Notes: generated from the letters alone by a model not told the origin. DNA of 64,000 nucleotides from Pontibacter sp. HSC-36F09 (GCF_024171605.1 NZ_JALKAA010000003.1:620001-684000), one strand, 5' to 3'; numbered from the stretch's first letter, positions 1 through 8,999 are shown. Made by a program: numbers and translations.

Positions 1-918
1 CAGTTTTTTGAGATCCGACACATCGCGCCGCATATCAAAGAGTACTTTGTACAGCAGATCACGCTCAGAGAAAGAGTGGTCCGCACCGTTCTCTCTGGCC
101 AGCAAAGCCGGAACCTGACTGCCACCCTGCTCACGGGGAAGGTAGTGTCTTAGCCTGGCTGCGTCGAGCTCACGTTCGTACTCCAACACCGATATCTGCT
201 CGACAATATTTTTCAGCTGACGGATGTTACCCGGAAAACGGAAACTCAAAAGCTCCTCCACCGCATCTGGCGTAAGCGTAATGGATTTAACGCGGTAACG
301 TTCCGCAAAGTCAGAGGCAAACTTTCTGAACAGCAGGTAAATATCCTCGCCACGTTCACGCAAAGGTGGAACTGTGATTGGCACCGTGTTCAGTCGGTAA
401 TACAGGTCTTCCCGGAAACGGCCTCTTTCCACGGCATTGATCAGGTTTACATTGGTAGCAGCCACTACCCGTACATCCGTCTTCTGTACTTTGGAAGAGC
501 CAACTTTGATAAACTCACCGTTTTCGAGCACGCGAAGCAGACGAGCCTGTGTGGCAAGAGGCATTTCACCAATCTCATCGAGAAAGATTGTGCCACCGTC
601 CGTTACTTCAAAATAGCCTTTGCGGGTATCTGTGGCGCCAGTAAATGAACCTTTTTCGTGACCGAAAAGCTCCGAGTCGATGGTGCCTTCAGGTATAGCG
701 CCGCAGTTAATGGCAATGAACTGTCCATGCTTGCGCGGACTCAGTTGGTGTATGATCTTGGAAAAGGACTCCTTGCCGCTGCCGCTCTCACCCGTAATCA
801 GCACGGTCATTTCGGTTGGGGCCACTTGGGCAGCCACCTGTATGGCGTAGTTAAGCAAGGGTGAGTTGCCAATAATGCCAAAACGCTGTTTTATGCTCTG
901 TATATCGATGTTGCGCAT
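1..918 (-). CDS. Sigma-54-type AAA+ transcriptional regulator, C-terminal end cut by the window edge
   Basis: The visible 306 residues are an AAA+ domain of the bacterial enhancer-binding family, which uses ATP to remodel sigma-54 RNA polymerase. Walker A reads GESGSGKE near residue 45, followed by ELFGHEKGSFTGA. GSFTGA is the sigma-54 contact loop (GAFTGA in most relatives). Further on are the Walker B region FLDEIGEMP and the arginine-rich RFREDLYYRLN. The protein starts about ten residues before the AAA+ fold, so it has no receiver or other N-terminal sensor; the rest of the C-terminus, where a Fis-type helix-turn-helix would lie, is outside the window. The start is the ATG at 916-918. I saw no -24/-12 promoter nearby, so its targets are unknown. 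The family call is secure; calling it sigma-54-dependent rests on the GSFTGA loop. Confidence 0.9.
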   Translation of the reverse strand, partial: MRNIDIQSIKQRFGIIGNSPLLNYAIQVAAQVAPTEMTVLITGESGSGKESFSKIIHQLSPRKHGQFIAINCGAIPEGTIDSELFGHEKGSFTGATDTRKGYFEVTDGGTIFLDEIGEMPLATQARLLRVLENGEFIKVGSSKVQKTDVRVVAATNVNLINAVERGRFREDLYYRLNTVPITVPPLRERGEDIYLLFRKFASDFAERYRVKSITLTPDAVEELLSFRFPGNIRQLKNIVEQISVLEYERELDAARLRHYLPREQGGSQVPALLARENGADHSFSERDLLYKVLFDMRRDVSDLKKL

Positions 919-930
919 GTCTTAAGATTT

Positions 931-1025
931 GAGGATTTGGAGATAAGCAGATTTGAAAATGGTTTAGAAGAGCAAAGTATACGTTTCGTCATCTTCAAAT
1001 TTCCAAATTTTCAAATCTCCAAATT
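931..1025. repeat. Imperfect AT-rich inverted repeat (GATTTGGAGATTTGAAAA family)
   Basis: Left arm 931-962 and the complement of right arm 994-1025 share TTTGGAGAT and ATTTGAAAAT, with a few extra bases in the left arm. It fills the gap between the regulator and miaB, and its right arm touches the miaB stop codon. It could fold into a stem-loop and act as a transcript end, but it has no clean U tract. I saw no second copy in this window. Confidence 0.55.
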
Positions 1026-2463
1026 AATCAACCGCCTCGCCGAAGAGGGTGCCTACGGAGCAATCGTTAACAAATACGTTCACGTAGTCGCCTTTCTGGT
1101 AATGCTTCTTGTCGAAGATCACAACTTTGTTCTGGTCATTGCGTCCGCTCAACTGCTGGTCAGATTTCTTGGAGAATCCTTCTACCAGCACGCGGTGCAT
1201 GCGCCCTATATCGCGCTTGTTGCGGTTCAGGGAGCACTCGCGCTGCTTTTCGATGATCTCGGCCAATCGCCGTTTCTTTACTTCCAGCGGAATGTCATCT
1301 TCCAGTTTACGAGCAGCCAGGGTGCCTGGGCGCTCGGAGTAGAAGAACATATAGGAGTAGTCGTACTGCACATAATCCATCAGCGAAAGCGTATCCTGGT
1401 GCTCTTCCTCGGTTTCGGAGCAGAAGCCGGCGATCATGTCGGAAGAGATGCCACAGTCTTCACCCAGTATGGCACGGATCGCATCCACACGGTTCAGGTA
1501 CCAGGCACGGTCGTAGGTACGGTTCATCAGTTCCAGCACACGGGAATTACCGCTCTGCGCTGGCAGGTGAATGTATTTGCAGATGTTGTCGTACTTTTTC
1601 ATGGTATACAACACCTCGTCTGTAATGTCTTTGGGGTGGGAGGTAGAGAACCGAACGCGCATCGTCGGGTTGAGTTTCGCCACCATTTCCAGCAGTTGGG
1701 CGAAGTTTACACTTTCTGTGCCGTCTTCTGAAGCCCATTTGTAAGAGTCTACATTCTGGCCCAGGAGAGTGACCTCTTTATAGCCTTGTGCCACTAGCGC
1801 TTCAGCTTCACGTACGATCGAGTGGGCGTCACGCGAGCGCTCACGACCGCGGGTGAAGGGCACCACGCAGAAAGAGCACATGTTATCGCAACCACGCATG
1901 ATCGAGATAAAAGCACTCACGCCGTTGCTGTTCAGACGGATTGGGTTGATATCGGCATAAGTTTCTTCACGGGAAAGCAGCACGTTCACCGCTTTTTGTC
2001 CGCCATCCACTTCACTGATCAGGTTGGGCAGGTCGCGGTAAGCATCAGGGCCTACCACCAGGTCCACGATCTTTTCTTCTTCCAGTAGTGATTTTTTCAG
2101 GCGTTCGGCCATACAACCCAGTATACCAATCACCATTTCCGGCTTTTTCTTCTTGAAGTAATTGATCTGACCCAAACGGTTGCGTACAGTGGTTTCGGCC
2201 TTCTCACGGATGGAGCAGGTGTTCAGGAACACCACATCGGCCTGCTCAATCTGAGCTGTAGTGTCAAAGCCCTGCTCAAACATGATCGACGATACAATCT
2301 CACTGTCAGAGAAGTTCATCTGGCAACCGTAGCTCTCGATGTACAGTTTGCGGGACTTACCGGTATTGGTTTCAGCCGTCACTTTGGTATCGCAGGAAGC
2401 CGCGGCAGTTGCCTGCTCAGGTGTGCGATTATCTATAAAATCTAAATCAATGATTGGATCCAT
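1024..2463 (-). CDS. miaB: tRNA-2-methylthio-N6-dimethylallyladenosine synthase MiaB
   Basis: MiaB is a radical-SAM enzyme with two [4Fe-4S] clusters. It adds a methylthio group to C2 of N6-isopentenyl-adenosine at position 37 of tRNAs reading UNN codons. The 479-residue protein shows the N-terminal methylthiotransferase domain with its three cluster cysteines ([24 protein letters not shown]), then the radical-SAM motif [10 protein letters not shown] with the CxxxCxxC spacing, and a C-terminal TRAM domain. The N-terminus is about 35 residues longer than the minimum family core, which is common in Bacteroidota. A TATATTTG element lies 25 bases before the ATG, so the gene probably has its own promoter. 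The miaE gene for the next step (hydroxylation) is 8 kb away. Confidence 0.97.
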   Translation of the reverse strand: MDPIIDLDFIDNRTPEQATAAASCDTKVTAETNTGKSRKLYIESYGCQMNFSDSEIVSSIMFEQGFDTTAQIEQADVVFLNTCSIREKAETTVRNRLGQINYFKKKKPEMVIGILGCMAERLKKSLLEEEKIVDLVVGPDAYRDLPNLISEVDGGQKAVNVLLSREETYADINPIRLNSNGVSAFISIMRGCDNMCSFCVVPFTRGRERSRDAHSIVREAEALVAQGYKEVTLLGQNVDSYKWASEDGTESVNFAQLLEMVAKLNPTMRVRFSTSHPKDITDEVLYTMKKYDNICKYIHLPAQSGNSRVLELMNRTYDRAWYLNRVDAIRAILGEDCGISSDMIAGFCSETEEEHQDTLSLMDYVQYDYSYMFFYSERPGTLAARKLEDDIPLEVKKRRLAEIIEKQRECSLNRNKRDIGRMHRVLVEGFSKKSDQQLSGRNDQNKVVIFDKKHYQKGDYVNVFVNDCSVGTLFGEAVD

Positions 2464-2488
2464 GCTTCAAAAAATCTCTTAGGAGGTG

Positions 2489-2496
2489 CAAATATA
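2489..2496 (-). promoter_or_regulatory. -7 promoter element of miaB
   Basis: On the minus strand this reads TATATTTG, a match to the Bacteroidota -7 consensus TAnnTTTG, followed by CACCTCC. It lies 25 bases before the miaB ATG. I see no good TTG -33 element at the usual distance. Confidence 0.6.
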
Positions 2497-2553
2497 CTAT
2501 AATCTGCTTTAAAACGTGACAGAATGGCAGAGGATTTCTTTAAATCTGATGAC

Positions 2554-3849
2554 TTATTCCAGTCCCAGAGCTTTCCGTATACCCTGCGCTTTGAGCCGAC
2601 ACTCTTCGTACTCCTGTTCAGGTATAGAGTCGTAGGTAATGGCGCTGCCCACCATAAAGGACATATAACCTGTAGCTGCATTGTACTGCAAACTTCGGAT
2701 AACGACATTGAAGTCGAAATCCTGGTTCGGCTTCAGGTAGCCGAAAGCCCCGGAATAAAGTCCCCGTTTGGTCACCTCGAGGTCTTCGATCAGTTCCATT
2801 GCCCGGATCTTTGGTGCGCCCGTCATGCTACCCATCGGAAATGCCCCTTTCAGCGCATCGGCTATATCGCATTCAGGTCTTAATTCACCTGTTATGGTCG
2901 AAATCATCTGCGAAACCTGCCGGAAGCCGTAAATCCCGAACATCTCCTCGACCTTAATGGTGCCCGTAGCGCAGGAGCGGCGCAGGTCGTTGCGCACCAG
3001 GTCTACGATCATCATGTTCTCGGCCAGTTCTTTCTCGTCGTGGCGTAGTTGGTGCTGTAGTTGCTGGTCCTCCTCAGGTGTAGCGCCGCGCCGGATGGTG
3101 CCTTTGATAGGCTGCGAGATCAGTTTTCGACCTTCTTTTTTCAGAAAGCGCTCCGGTGAAGCACAGAGTAGGTAGAGGTCGCCGTACTTTAGGAAACCCG
3201 AGAAAGGGGTGGGAGAAAGGGCGTTGAGCTGAAGGTATAGGGGCAAAGGAGCCAGCCTGACTTTCTCGGCGAAAAACTCCATGCAGTAATTCAGTTCGTA
3301 GACCTCACCATCCCGAATATAGTCCCTTACTTGCTCCACATTCCGGATATAAGCCTCTTTAGCTACCCTTTTTTTTAGTTGAACAGGCGACGTGTTGAAG
3401 TCTTCAGGTATAGGAGTTGCCTGGATTTGAGATAAGATGGCAGAGATGTTATCTTCTTTGCTGTAGACACTTACACTATTTTCGTAAAAGTATAGGTATA
3501 GCTCTGGCTCAAAAAAGAAAATGTCCGGAAAGCCTACTTCATCTCTATTTCGACTGCTCAGCTTCTCTACCTGATTCTTGAGGTCATAGCCCAGGTAACC
3601 GCACCAGAGTTGCTGCTGTGTTGCTAATTTTTGCTGCAGTTCCTCAAACGCATTATCCTGCTCCCACTTAATAGGTTCGCTACTGGACACAGCAATTAAT
3701 TCATCAAAACCATCATAAGGATACGGTATTCCATTAGAGGTATAGCAGGCTACCAGCGGAAATTGCTGCGCCCAGTATAGTGCCTTCAGGCGAAATGAAT
3801 CCAGTGGAACCGGAAGGTCAGGTATAGGTATATGGAGGGTATAGGCCAT
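2554..3849 (-). CDS. pabB: Aminodeoxychorismate synthase component I (PabB-like, chorismate-binding)
   Basis: This 431-residue chorismate-binding enzyme aminates chorismate to 4-amino-4-deoxychorismate for folate synthesis. The C-terminal half has the family motifs QPIKGTIRRG, ELAENMMIVDLVRNDL, FPMGSMTGAPK and RGLYSGAFGYL; the N-terminal half is the more variable domain I. Anthranilate synthase component I (TrpE) has the same fold. PabB is favoured by the length, by QPIKGTIRRG and by the absence of trp genes nearby. No PabA glutaminase is adjacent, so it must be supplied from elsewhere. The start codon lies 4 bases after the stop of the TPR gene, so the two are probably co-transcribed. Confidence 0.9.
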   Translation of the reverse strand: MAYTLHIPIPDLPVPLDSFRLKALYWAQQFPLVACYTSNGIPYPYDGFDELIAVSSSEPIKWEQDNAFEELQQKLATQQQLWCGYLGYDLKNQVEKLSSRNRDEVGFPDIFFFEPELYLYFYENSVSVYSKEDNISAILSQIQATPIPEDFNTSPVQLKKRVAKEAYIRNVEQVRDYIRDGEVYELNYCMEFFAEKVRLAPLPLYLQLNALSPTPFSGFLKYGDLYLLCASPERFLKKEGRKLISQPIKGTIRRGATPEEDQQLQHQLRHDEKELAENMMIVDLVRNDLRRSCATGTIKVEEMFGIYGFRQVSQMISTITGELRPECDIADALKGAFPMGSMTGAPKIRAMELIEDLEVTKRGLYSGAFGYLKPNQDFDFNVVIRSLQYNAATGYMSFMVGSAITYDSIPEQEYEECRLKAQGIRKALGLE

Positions 3850-3853
3850 GGGT

Positions 3854-5359
3854 TTACAGCTTTTTAAGCGTTTGAAGGGCCAGTTTGGCTTTGCCGTCTA
3901 TGCTGTTTTTATAGGTATGCCCTTTGTAAGCCAGCGCTTTGGTATACCATTGCCTGGCAGTGTCGGGTTTCTGCTCGTCCTGGTAAATGTAGCCTAACTG
4001 CAGGGCTGCATAGGGAGCAAAATACAGACTTGTGTTCTGGCTCGCTTCAATGGCCTGCTCATAGTAGCGCTTGGCTTGTGGCAGATTCTCCAGTCCATGG
4101 TAGATGCGGGCCTTGCGGTAATAGTACTCGGTCCGTTCAGCAGGTATAGTCTCGGGCCTAAGTGGCATTATGTTCATGACCTCGAGTGCCTCCTGATAAT
4201 AGCCACCATCATATTTCAAGCGGGCCAGCATCAGATAGCGGTTAGGGTGAGGCTGTTCTTTCACAAAACGAGCGGCATAGGCATCTTCATCCATTTCAGA
4301 CAGGCCCTGTTTTGCTATTTGGGTAATGTGCTTTTCTGCTTGCTGTGGTTGTCCGCCCAGCCAGTGAGCCAGGTATAGCTTGTAGTTTGCTGCCTTTAGA
4401 TAGTTTTCACCTTTGTGCTGTGACAGAAACAACTGGTTTGTTTTAATGGAGTTGCTGAAATCGCCTTTGTACAGGTATAGGTCTGCCGCCATGTGATGCA
4501 GGTAAGGGAAAGCCAGGTAGCCCGCTTGCTGCGGCCGGTCAAGGTATACCTGCAAAGCTATATCACTTTTATGTGTTTTTTTGAGCACGTGCATGGCAGC
4601 GAAGCTGAATAGGAGATTGTCAGGAGATTGCCTGCTAAGTTTTAAAACCGATTCGGCAGCAGCGTCATTTGATTCCGGATCAACCAAATGCTGCAGCAGC
4701 GCCAGCAATAGTTGTGCTTCTTCCCGAAATGGATTGCTTTTAGTCGCAGCAACTTTTAGGTTGGCCATACCTGTTTCGATGCTTCCCTGCATACCGATGA
4801 TGTTGAGCAGCGCGCGGTAAGAGTCAGGTACGGAGCCGATAAGCACCTGAAGGGCACCTAGCGTTTTACGGTTTGGCAGAAAGTCGGGGTAGAGCCGGGC
4901 GTTGGCAGAATATTGCAGGTAGGCCTGCCGTAAATCCCAGGCGGCGCCCAGTTTATTGCCTTGCAGCAATTTACTTAAAGCGATCTGCAGTCGCACTTCG
5001 GCCAGGGCATAGCCTACCCACACGGTATTATCACTAAGACTGCTGAGCTGCTGCAATCGCTTTTCCTGTCGTGCCAGTATACCTGCGTATACCTCCGGAT
5101 TTTGTTGAATGGCCCAGGTGAGAAAGTCTTGCTGGTTGGCGATCAGAAGGGCAGCAGCATTGTCAGGGTTATGTAAGAGTTCCTGCTGTAGCAGGCGGCG
5201 ACCTTCCGGTATGCGCAAACTGATTGTGGCCTCATAGGCTTTGCGCACAGCGGGGCTGTAGACGGAGGCTGCCTCTCCAGGTATAGGAGAGAACAGGTAT
5301 AGACACAAAAAAAAAGGATGGGCGAACGCCATCCTTTTTAGGTATGTATGCAAGCGCAT
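3854..5359 (-). CDS. Exported tetratricopeptide-repeat protein
   Basis: This is a roughly 500-residue alpha-helical protein. It has a signal-peptide-like N-terminus (KRMAFAHPFFLCLYLF, then GEAAS) and many TPR-like helix pairs, clearest in the last 150 residues (YYYRKARIYHGLENLPQAK, ALQLGYIYQDEQKPDTA). It probably works in the periplasm or at the envelope as a protein-binding scaffold; no partner can be named. I chose the ATG at 5357-5359; a GTG four codons upstream is also open. The coding region runs straight through a terminator-like hairpin at 5306-5340 that encodes part of the signal peptide, so either the start or the expression of this gene is unusual. pabB follows 4 bases after its stop. 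Confidence 0.75.
   Translation of the reverse strand: MRLHTYLKRMAFAHPFFLCLYLFSPIPGEAASVYSPAVRKAYEATISLRIPEGRRLLQQELLHNPDNAAALLIANQQDFLTWAIQQNPEVYAGILARQEKRLQQLSSLSDNTVWVGYALAEVRLQIALSKLLQGNKLGAAWDLRQAYLQYSANARLYPDFLPNRKTLGALQVLIGSVPDSYRALLNIIGMQGSIETGMANLKVAATKSNPFREEAQLLLALLQHLVDPESNDAAAESVLKLSRQSPDNLLFSFAAMHVLKKTHKSDIALQVYLDRPQQAGYLAFPYLHHMAADLYLYKGDFSNSIKTNQLFLSQHKGENYLKAANYKLYLAHWLGGQPQQAEKHITQIAKQGLSEMDEDAYAARFVKEQPHPNRYLMLARLKYDGGYYQEALEVMNIMPLRPETIPAERTEYYYRKARIYHGLENLPQAKRYYEQAIEASQNTSLYFAPYAALQLGYIYQDEQKPDTARQWYTKALAYKGHTYKNSIDGKAKLALQTLKKL
5306..5340 (-). terminator. Terminator-like hairpin inside the 5' end of the TPR gene
   Basis: Arms AAAAAGGATGG (5311-5321) and CCATCCTTTTT (5329-5339) pair around a 7-base loop. 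On the minus strand the hairpin is followed by nine T residues. It lies about 40 bases after the stop of the zinc-ribbon gene, where its terminator would be expected, yet it also falls within the first codons of the TPR gene. Confidence 0.75.
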
Positions 5360-5380
5360 TACGCTCAACACAGCAATGAT

Positions 5381-6112
5381 TTAGTAGATACGCTGCTCAA
5401 CACCTGCCATAACACGGCCACAGTGCTCGCATACGATTACTTTTTTCTGAGCTGCAATATCGGCCTGGCGCTGAGGAGGTACTGTGTTAAAGCAACCCCC
5501 GCAGGCATCACGCTTCACCAGTACCACGGCAAGACCGTTACGTACGTTTTTGCGGATACGGTTGTAAGCTGTCAGCAAACGCTCTTCGATCTGATTGGCA
5601 GCTGAATCACGGTCTTTTTCCAGGTTCTTTTCCTCTTCTTCGCTCTCGGCTACAATCTGATCAAGCTCGTGCTTCTTGGTGTCAAGGTCTTTGCGACGCT
5701 CTTCCAGACGGTTTTTTGTGCCTTCAATCTCGTTGATCTTCTGCTCGATCTGGTAGTGCGCTTCTTTGATTTTCTTCTCTGCGATCTGGATTTCCAGTTT
5801 CTGCAGTTCGATTTCTTTGGTGATGGCGTCGTACTCGCGGTTATTGCGGACGTTCGTCTGCTGGTCTTCGTATTTGCGGATCAGACCTTCGGCATCTTTG
5901 ATGGACTGCTTGCGCTGGGCAATGCTGTCGTTGAGCGCGGCCACTTCATCGTCAAACTTACGAACCCTTACCTCATAGCCCTCAATTTCATCTTCGAGGT
6001 CCTGAACCTCTTCTGGCAAATCGCCTCTTACTCTTCTGATTTCATCAAGCTGCGAATCGATACTCTGAAGCTTTAGCAGTGCTTCTAATTTGCTGGCTAC
6101 CGTACTTTCCAT
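5381..6112 (-). CDS. Coiled-coil protein with C4 zinc ribbon (CT398/DUF164-like)
   Basis: The 243-residue protein is a long antiparallel coiled coil (residues 5 to about 180, rich in E, K, Q and R) followed by a zinc ribbon with two cysteine pairs, CGGC and CEHCG. This layout matches the widespread DUF164/CT398 family, whose chlamydial member was reported to bind sigma-54 and flagellar-like secretion parts. The role in Bacteroidota is not established. It follows the Nif3-like gene by 8 bases and is probably in the same transcript; these two genes are commonly neighbours in this phylum. Transcription likely ends at the hairpin at 5306-5340. Confidence 0.9.
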   Translation of the reverse strand: MESTVASKLEALLKLQSIDSQLDEIRRVRGDLPEEVQDLEDEIEGYEVRVRKFDDEVAALNDSIAQRKQSIKDAEGLIRKYEDQQTNVRNNREYDAITKEIELQKLEIQIAEKKIKEAHYQIEQKINEIEGTKNRLEERRKDLDTKKHELDQIVAESEEEEKNLEKDRDSAANQIEERLLTAYNRIRKNVRNGLAVVLVKRDACGGCFNTVPPQRQADIAAQKKVIVCEHCGRVMAGVEQRIY

Positions 6113-6120
6113 GTAGTTAA

Positions 6121-7227
6121 TTAGGTGTATCTGATAGGGTTTGTGTTTACTTCCGATAAATAGACTGCAAAATTAGCAAAGTTTTTGGAAATTGTATCAT
6201 AAAAAATCTCCTTTGTGAATACCTCACTTTCGTAGTGCCCGATGTCGGCGATGAGTAGCTTTCCTTCGGCGTCAAAGAACTCATGGTACTTCACGTCAGC
6301 CGTCACATAGGCGTCAGCGCCCTGCCGTATCGCGTCCTTTATCAGGAAACTGCCCGATCCGCCACAAACCGCTACACGCTTGATCTTTTTGTCTCCTACA
6401 GGGGTATAGCGAATAACTGACAGCTGCATGTGTTTTTTAAGGTAGTCCAGAAGATTCTGCTCCGACAATGGTTCCGTCAGTTCACCGATCATTCCAATAC
6501 CGACTTCCTGGTTACCGTTTTCGAGCAGGGTTAAGTAATGAGCCACTTCTTCGTAAGGATGCGCCTCCAGCAGAGCCTGCATGATGCGCTGCTGCTTGAA
6601 GGCCGGGAAAATGACCTCTATGCGGTTTTCCTGTACCTGCTCCGGTTTGCCCGGTTTGCCTATGGTCGGGTCAGCATTTTCGGAGGGGAGGAAGCGGCCG
6701 GTGCCCTGTACCTGGAAGCTGCAGTCGCTGTACTCGCCGATCTGCCCGGCACCGGCTTTGTGAATGGCGTTCAACACCTCATCGGAATTATTAACGGGCA
6801 CAAAAAAGGCCAGTTGCATGAGGGTATGCGGTTTGGAGGTGAGCAAACGGGTATTCTGCAGCTTCAGCTTTTCAGCGATTTTGGCGTTCACGCCATTGTG
6901 CACACTGTCCAGGTTGGTGTGGCAGGCGTAGATGGCAATGTTGTTTTGGATGGCTTTGATGATGGTGCGCTCCACATAGCTGCGACCCGTCAGGCTTTTG
7001 AGACCTTTGAAGATAACCGGGTGATGCGCCACAACTAAATTACAGCCTTTGGCAATGGCCTCTTCGATAACGGCTTCGGTGCAATCGAGGGTCAGCAGCA
7101 CGCCTTTTACTTCGTCGCTGGCATGGCCGGTCTGCAGGCCGGAGTTGTCGTAGCTTTCCTGATAAGGGATGGGAGCATATTGCTCGAGTACCTTTATAAT
7201 ATCGCCTATGGTGCTTTTCTCTTTCAT
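6121..7227 (-). CDS. Nif3-like dinuclear metal-centre protein (YqfO type)
   Basis: This 368-residue protein belongs to the Nif3/YbgI/YqfO family, hexameric rings with a two-metal site in each subunit. Metal-ligand motifs are AHHPVIFKG near residue 60, CHTNLDS near residue 100 and the C-terminal IADIGHYESE. The middle section (about residues 130-240) is the inserted PII-like domain found in the longer YqfO form. Proposed roles include GTP cyclohydrolase I type 2 activity, but the true substrate is uncertain. I placed the start at the ATG at 7225-7227 (MKEKSTIGDII), because residues upstream of it do not resemble the family. The zinc-ribbon gene follows directly. Confidence 0.92.
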   Translation of the reverse strand: MKEKSTIGDIIKVLEQYAPIPYQESYDNSGLQTGHASDEVKGVLLTLDCTEAVIEEAIAKGCNLVVAHHPVIFKGLKSLTGRSYVERTIIKAIQNNIAIYACHTNLDSVHNGVNAKIAEKLKLQNTRLLTSKPHTLMQLAFFVPVNNSDEVLNAIHKAGAGQIGEYSDCSFQVQGTGRFLPSENADPTIGKPGKPEQVQENRIEVIFPAFKQQRIMQALLEAHPYEEVAHYLTLLENGNQEVGIGMIGELTEPLSEQNLLDYLKKHMQLSVIRYTPVGDKKIKRVAVCGGSGSFLIKDAIRQGADAYVTADVKYHEFFDAEGKLLIADIGHYESEVFTKEIFYDTISKNFANFAVYLSEVNTNPIRYT

Positions 7228-7283
7228 TGTTCGGTTTACTTTTGAAACTACCAAATTACGAAGATCAGACCAAGGCTGGAAAT

Positions 7284-7742
7284 TTAAAGCACCTGGAGTT
7301 GCAGATAACCGGTCTCCGGCTGGCGCTTGAGCTCTTTGCCGTTGAAGTAAAAGGCGGAGTAGGTATAGTCGGTATAGCACTTGCCCCGGCTCACGGTATA
7401 GGCGATGTCGAGCGTGTCGGTGTTCTGGCTGTTGATCTGGAGCAGCATGCGGACCCTGGACTTTGTGTAGATAACCGGATACGTCTCAAATACCAGGTTG
7501 TTCACCTTTTCATCGGTGCCTGTAAATAGGTAGTTAAAGGGTTCTCCATCCAGCATCAGTTGAATAGAGTCGGGGTGCATACCGGCACCGGGGTTGTTGA
7601 ACGCACTGCTGCCGGAGGCATCTACCAGGTAGAAAGATACAGGGGCCGGTGGGTCGGAGCGCATGGTGGCGCAGGGGGAGCAGGCGGCCGCACTGAGCAG
7701 CAGCGAGAGCAAAATACAGGCAATGGTATGGTTCGTTTTCAT
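7284..7742 (-). CDS. Small lipoprotein of unknown function
   Basis: The 152-residue protein begins with a lipoprotein signal ending in LLSAAACSPC; the first cysteine is the likely lipidated residue. The mature part is short and mostly beta-like (GKCYTDYTYSAFYFNGKEL) and holds four further cysteines or fewer, so no metal site is evident. I do not recognise a family. It lies 56 bases upstream of the Nif3-like gene in the same direction and may share its transcript, and it is divergent from lpxK. Confidence 0.75.
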   Translation of the reverse strand: MKTNHTIACILLSLLLSAAACSPCATMRSDPPAPVSFYLVDASGSSAFNNPGAGMHPDSIQLMLDGEPFNYLFTGTDEKVNNLVFETYPVIYTKSRVRMLLQINSQNTDTLDIAYTVSRGKCYTDYTYSAFYFNGKELKRQPETGYLQLQVL

Positions 7743-7833
7743 GTGAAGGAGGTTGGGTCGGATATTGTCGGTACTAAATATAGTGTATTCAGAGTATACG
7801 AATCAAGTACAATCGCTGGCTTTGCGCATATTT

Positions 7834-7854
7834 CTATACCTTTGCAAGGTATAG
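7834..7854 (+). promoter_or_regulatory. lpxK -7 element within a perfect inverted repeat of the AGGTATAG word
   Basis: TACCTTTG at 7837-7844 fits TAnnTTTG. It lies within CTATACCTT, TGC, AAGGTATAG, a perfect 9-bp inverted repeat with a 3-base spacer. The lpxK ATG is 19 bases after the -7 element. The overlap of a promoter core with two copies of the window's over-represented octamer could be chance or an operator. Confidence 0.6.
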
Positions 7855-7863
7855 CCGACCCAT

Positions 7864-8937
7864 ATGACTGTTTTGCGTTACCTTTTATGGCCTTTTTCGA
7901 TCCTATATGGCGGAATCATGCTGTTGCGGAATTGGCTGTACGACAAAGGCTGGCTGCGATCAGAGCGATTTGAGGTACCGGTTATCTCGGTTGGGAACCT
8001 GACAGTGGGAGGCACCGGCAAAACGCCGCACGTCGAGTACGTGCTGCGCCTGGTAGCAGACAAAAAAACAGCGGTGCTAAGCAGGGGCTACCGCCGGAAA
8101 AGCAAGGGCTTTGTGCTGGCCGATGAACACGCGACGGCTGAAACGCTGGGAGACGAGCCTTTTCAGTACCACCGCGATTTCCCGGAGGCGCTGGTGGCGG
8201 TGTGCGAAAGCAGACCAGCAGGTATAGCCCAGTTGCTTCGCATACAACCGGATACGGAGGTCGTGCTCCTGGATGATGCCATGCAACACCGCCCTGTTCA
8301 TCCTTCGCTGAATCTGATGCTGACCGACTATGGACGTCTGTTTTACAAAGATCATGTACTGCCAACCGGTTTGCTACGTGAGCATCGGCAGGGTGCCCGA
8401 CGGGCGGATGCGGTTATCGTGACTAAGTGCCCGGTTGATTTGTCGCCTGTTCAACTTGCCGACATTACCAAACGGGTACAAAGGTATAGCCGGCCCGGCA
8501 CACCGGTTTTCTTCAGCGCCTTTCGCTATGGCAAGCCGGTAGGTATAGGCAATGCAGCGCAGCTGACCAAGCGTGTGGTTTTGCTGACAGGTATAGCCAA
8601 TGCCGGGCCGCTGCTGCGCTACCTGACTAATAAGGGGCACGAGGTGGTGCAGCACCTGGCATATGCAGACCACTACAGCTATACCTCAGCCGATCTGGAG
8701 AAGCTGAAATTGATACTGGAACAACAGCAGGGTAACGGTCTAACTATCATCACGACGCGGAAAGATGCTGTGAAGTTAACGGATAAGGCGTTGGCAGCTC
8801 ATACAAGTCAGTTGCCCATTTTTTATGTGCCCATTGAGGTATTCTTTTTGCAGCAGGGGGAAGCTTTTGATGCTTTGATCAGGCAGCACATTGGTTCTTA
8901 TGAAGCGGCAAAATCTACTGAAACGGATAAAATTTAA
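7864..8937 (+). CDS. lpxK: Tetraacyldisaccharide 4'-kinase LpxK
   Basis: LpxK phosphorylates the 4' position of the lipid A disaccharide using ATP, at the inner face of the inner membrane. The 357-residue protein has a hydrophobic N-terminal helix (LRYLLWPFSILYGGIMLLRN) and the family's P-loop GNLTVGGTGKTP at about residues 44-55. AVLSRGYRRKSKG and LLDDAMQHR follow. The length is typical. No other raetz-pathway gene is adjacent; the porin downstream is a separate unit with its own promoter. The gene contains four copies of AGGTATAG, read as Gly-Ile in some places and Arg-Tyr-Ser in another. Confidence 0.96.
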   Translation: MTVLRYLLWPFSILYGGIMLLRNWLYDKGWLRSERFEVPVISVGNLTVGGTGKTPHVEYVLRLVADKKTAVLSRGYRRKSKGFVLADEHATAETLGDEPFQYHRDFPEALVAVCESRPAGIAQLLRIQPDTEVVLLDDAMQHRPVHPSLNLMLTDYGRLFYKDHVLPTGLLREHRQGARRADAVIVTKCPVDLSPVQLADITKRVQRYSRPGTPVFFSAFRYGKPVGIGNAAQLTKRVVLLTGIANAGPLLRYLTNKGHEVVQHLAYADHYSYTSADLEKLKLILEQQQGNGLTIITTRKDAVKLTDKALAAHTSQLPIFYVPIEVFFLQQGEAFDALIRQHIGSYEAAKSTETDKI

Positions 8938-8991
8938 ACGAATACACCTGATACTTCCAATAGGTACGTATACGGGTTGCACGAAAATCAC

Positions 8992-8999
8992 TAATTTTG
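8992..8999 (+). promoter_or_regulatory. -7 promoter element of the porin gene, almost touching its start codon
   Basis: TAATTTTG matches TAnnTTTG and ends only 4 bases before the GTG at 9004. A transcript from it would begin at or next to the start codon, so the mRNA would be leaderless. Confidence 0.55.

Noticed and set aside
937..1731. Open frame on the plus strand opposite miaB
   Set aside because: It begins in the spacer repeat and runs through the miaB complement; the translated sequence has no recognisable motifs.
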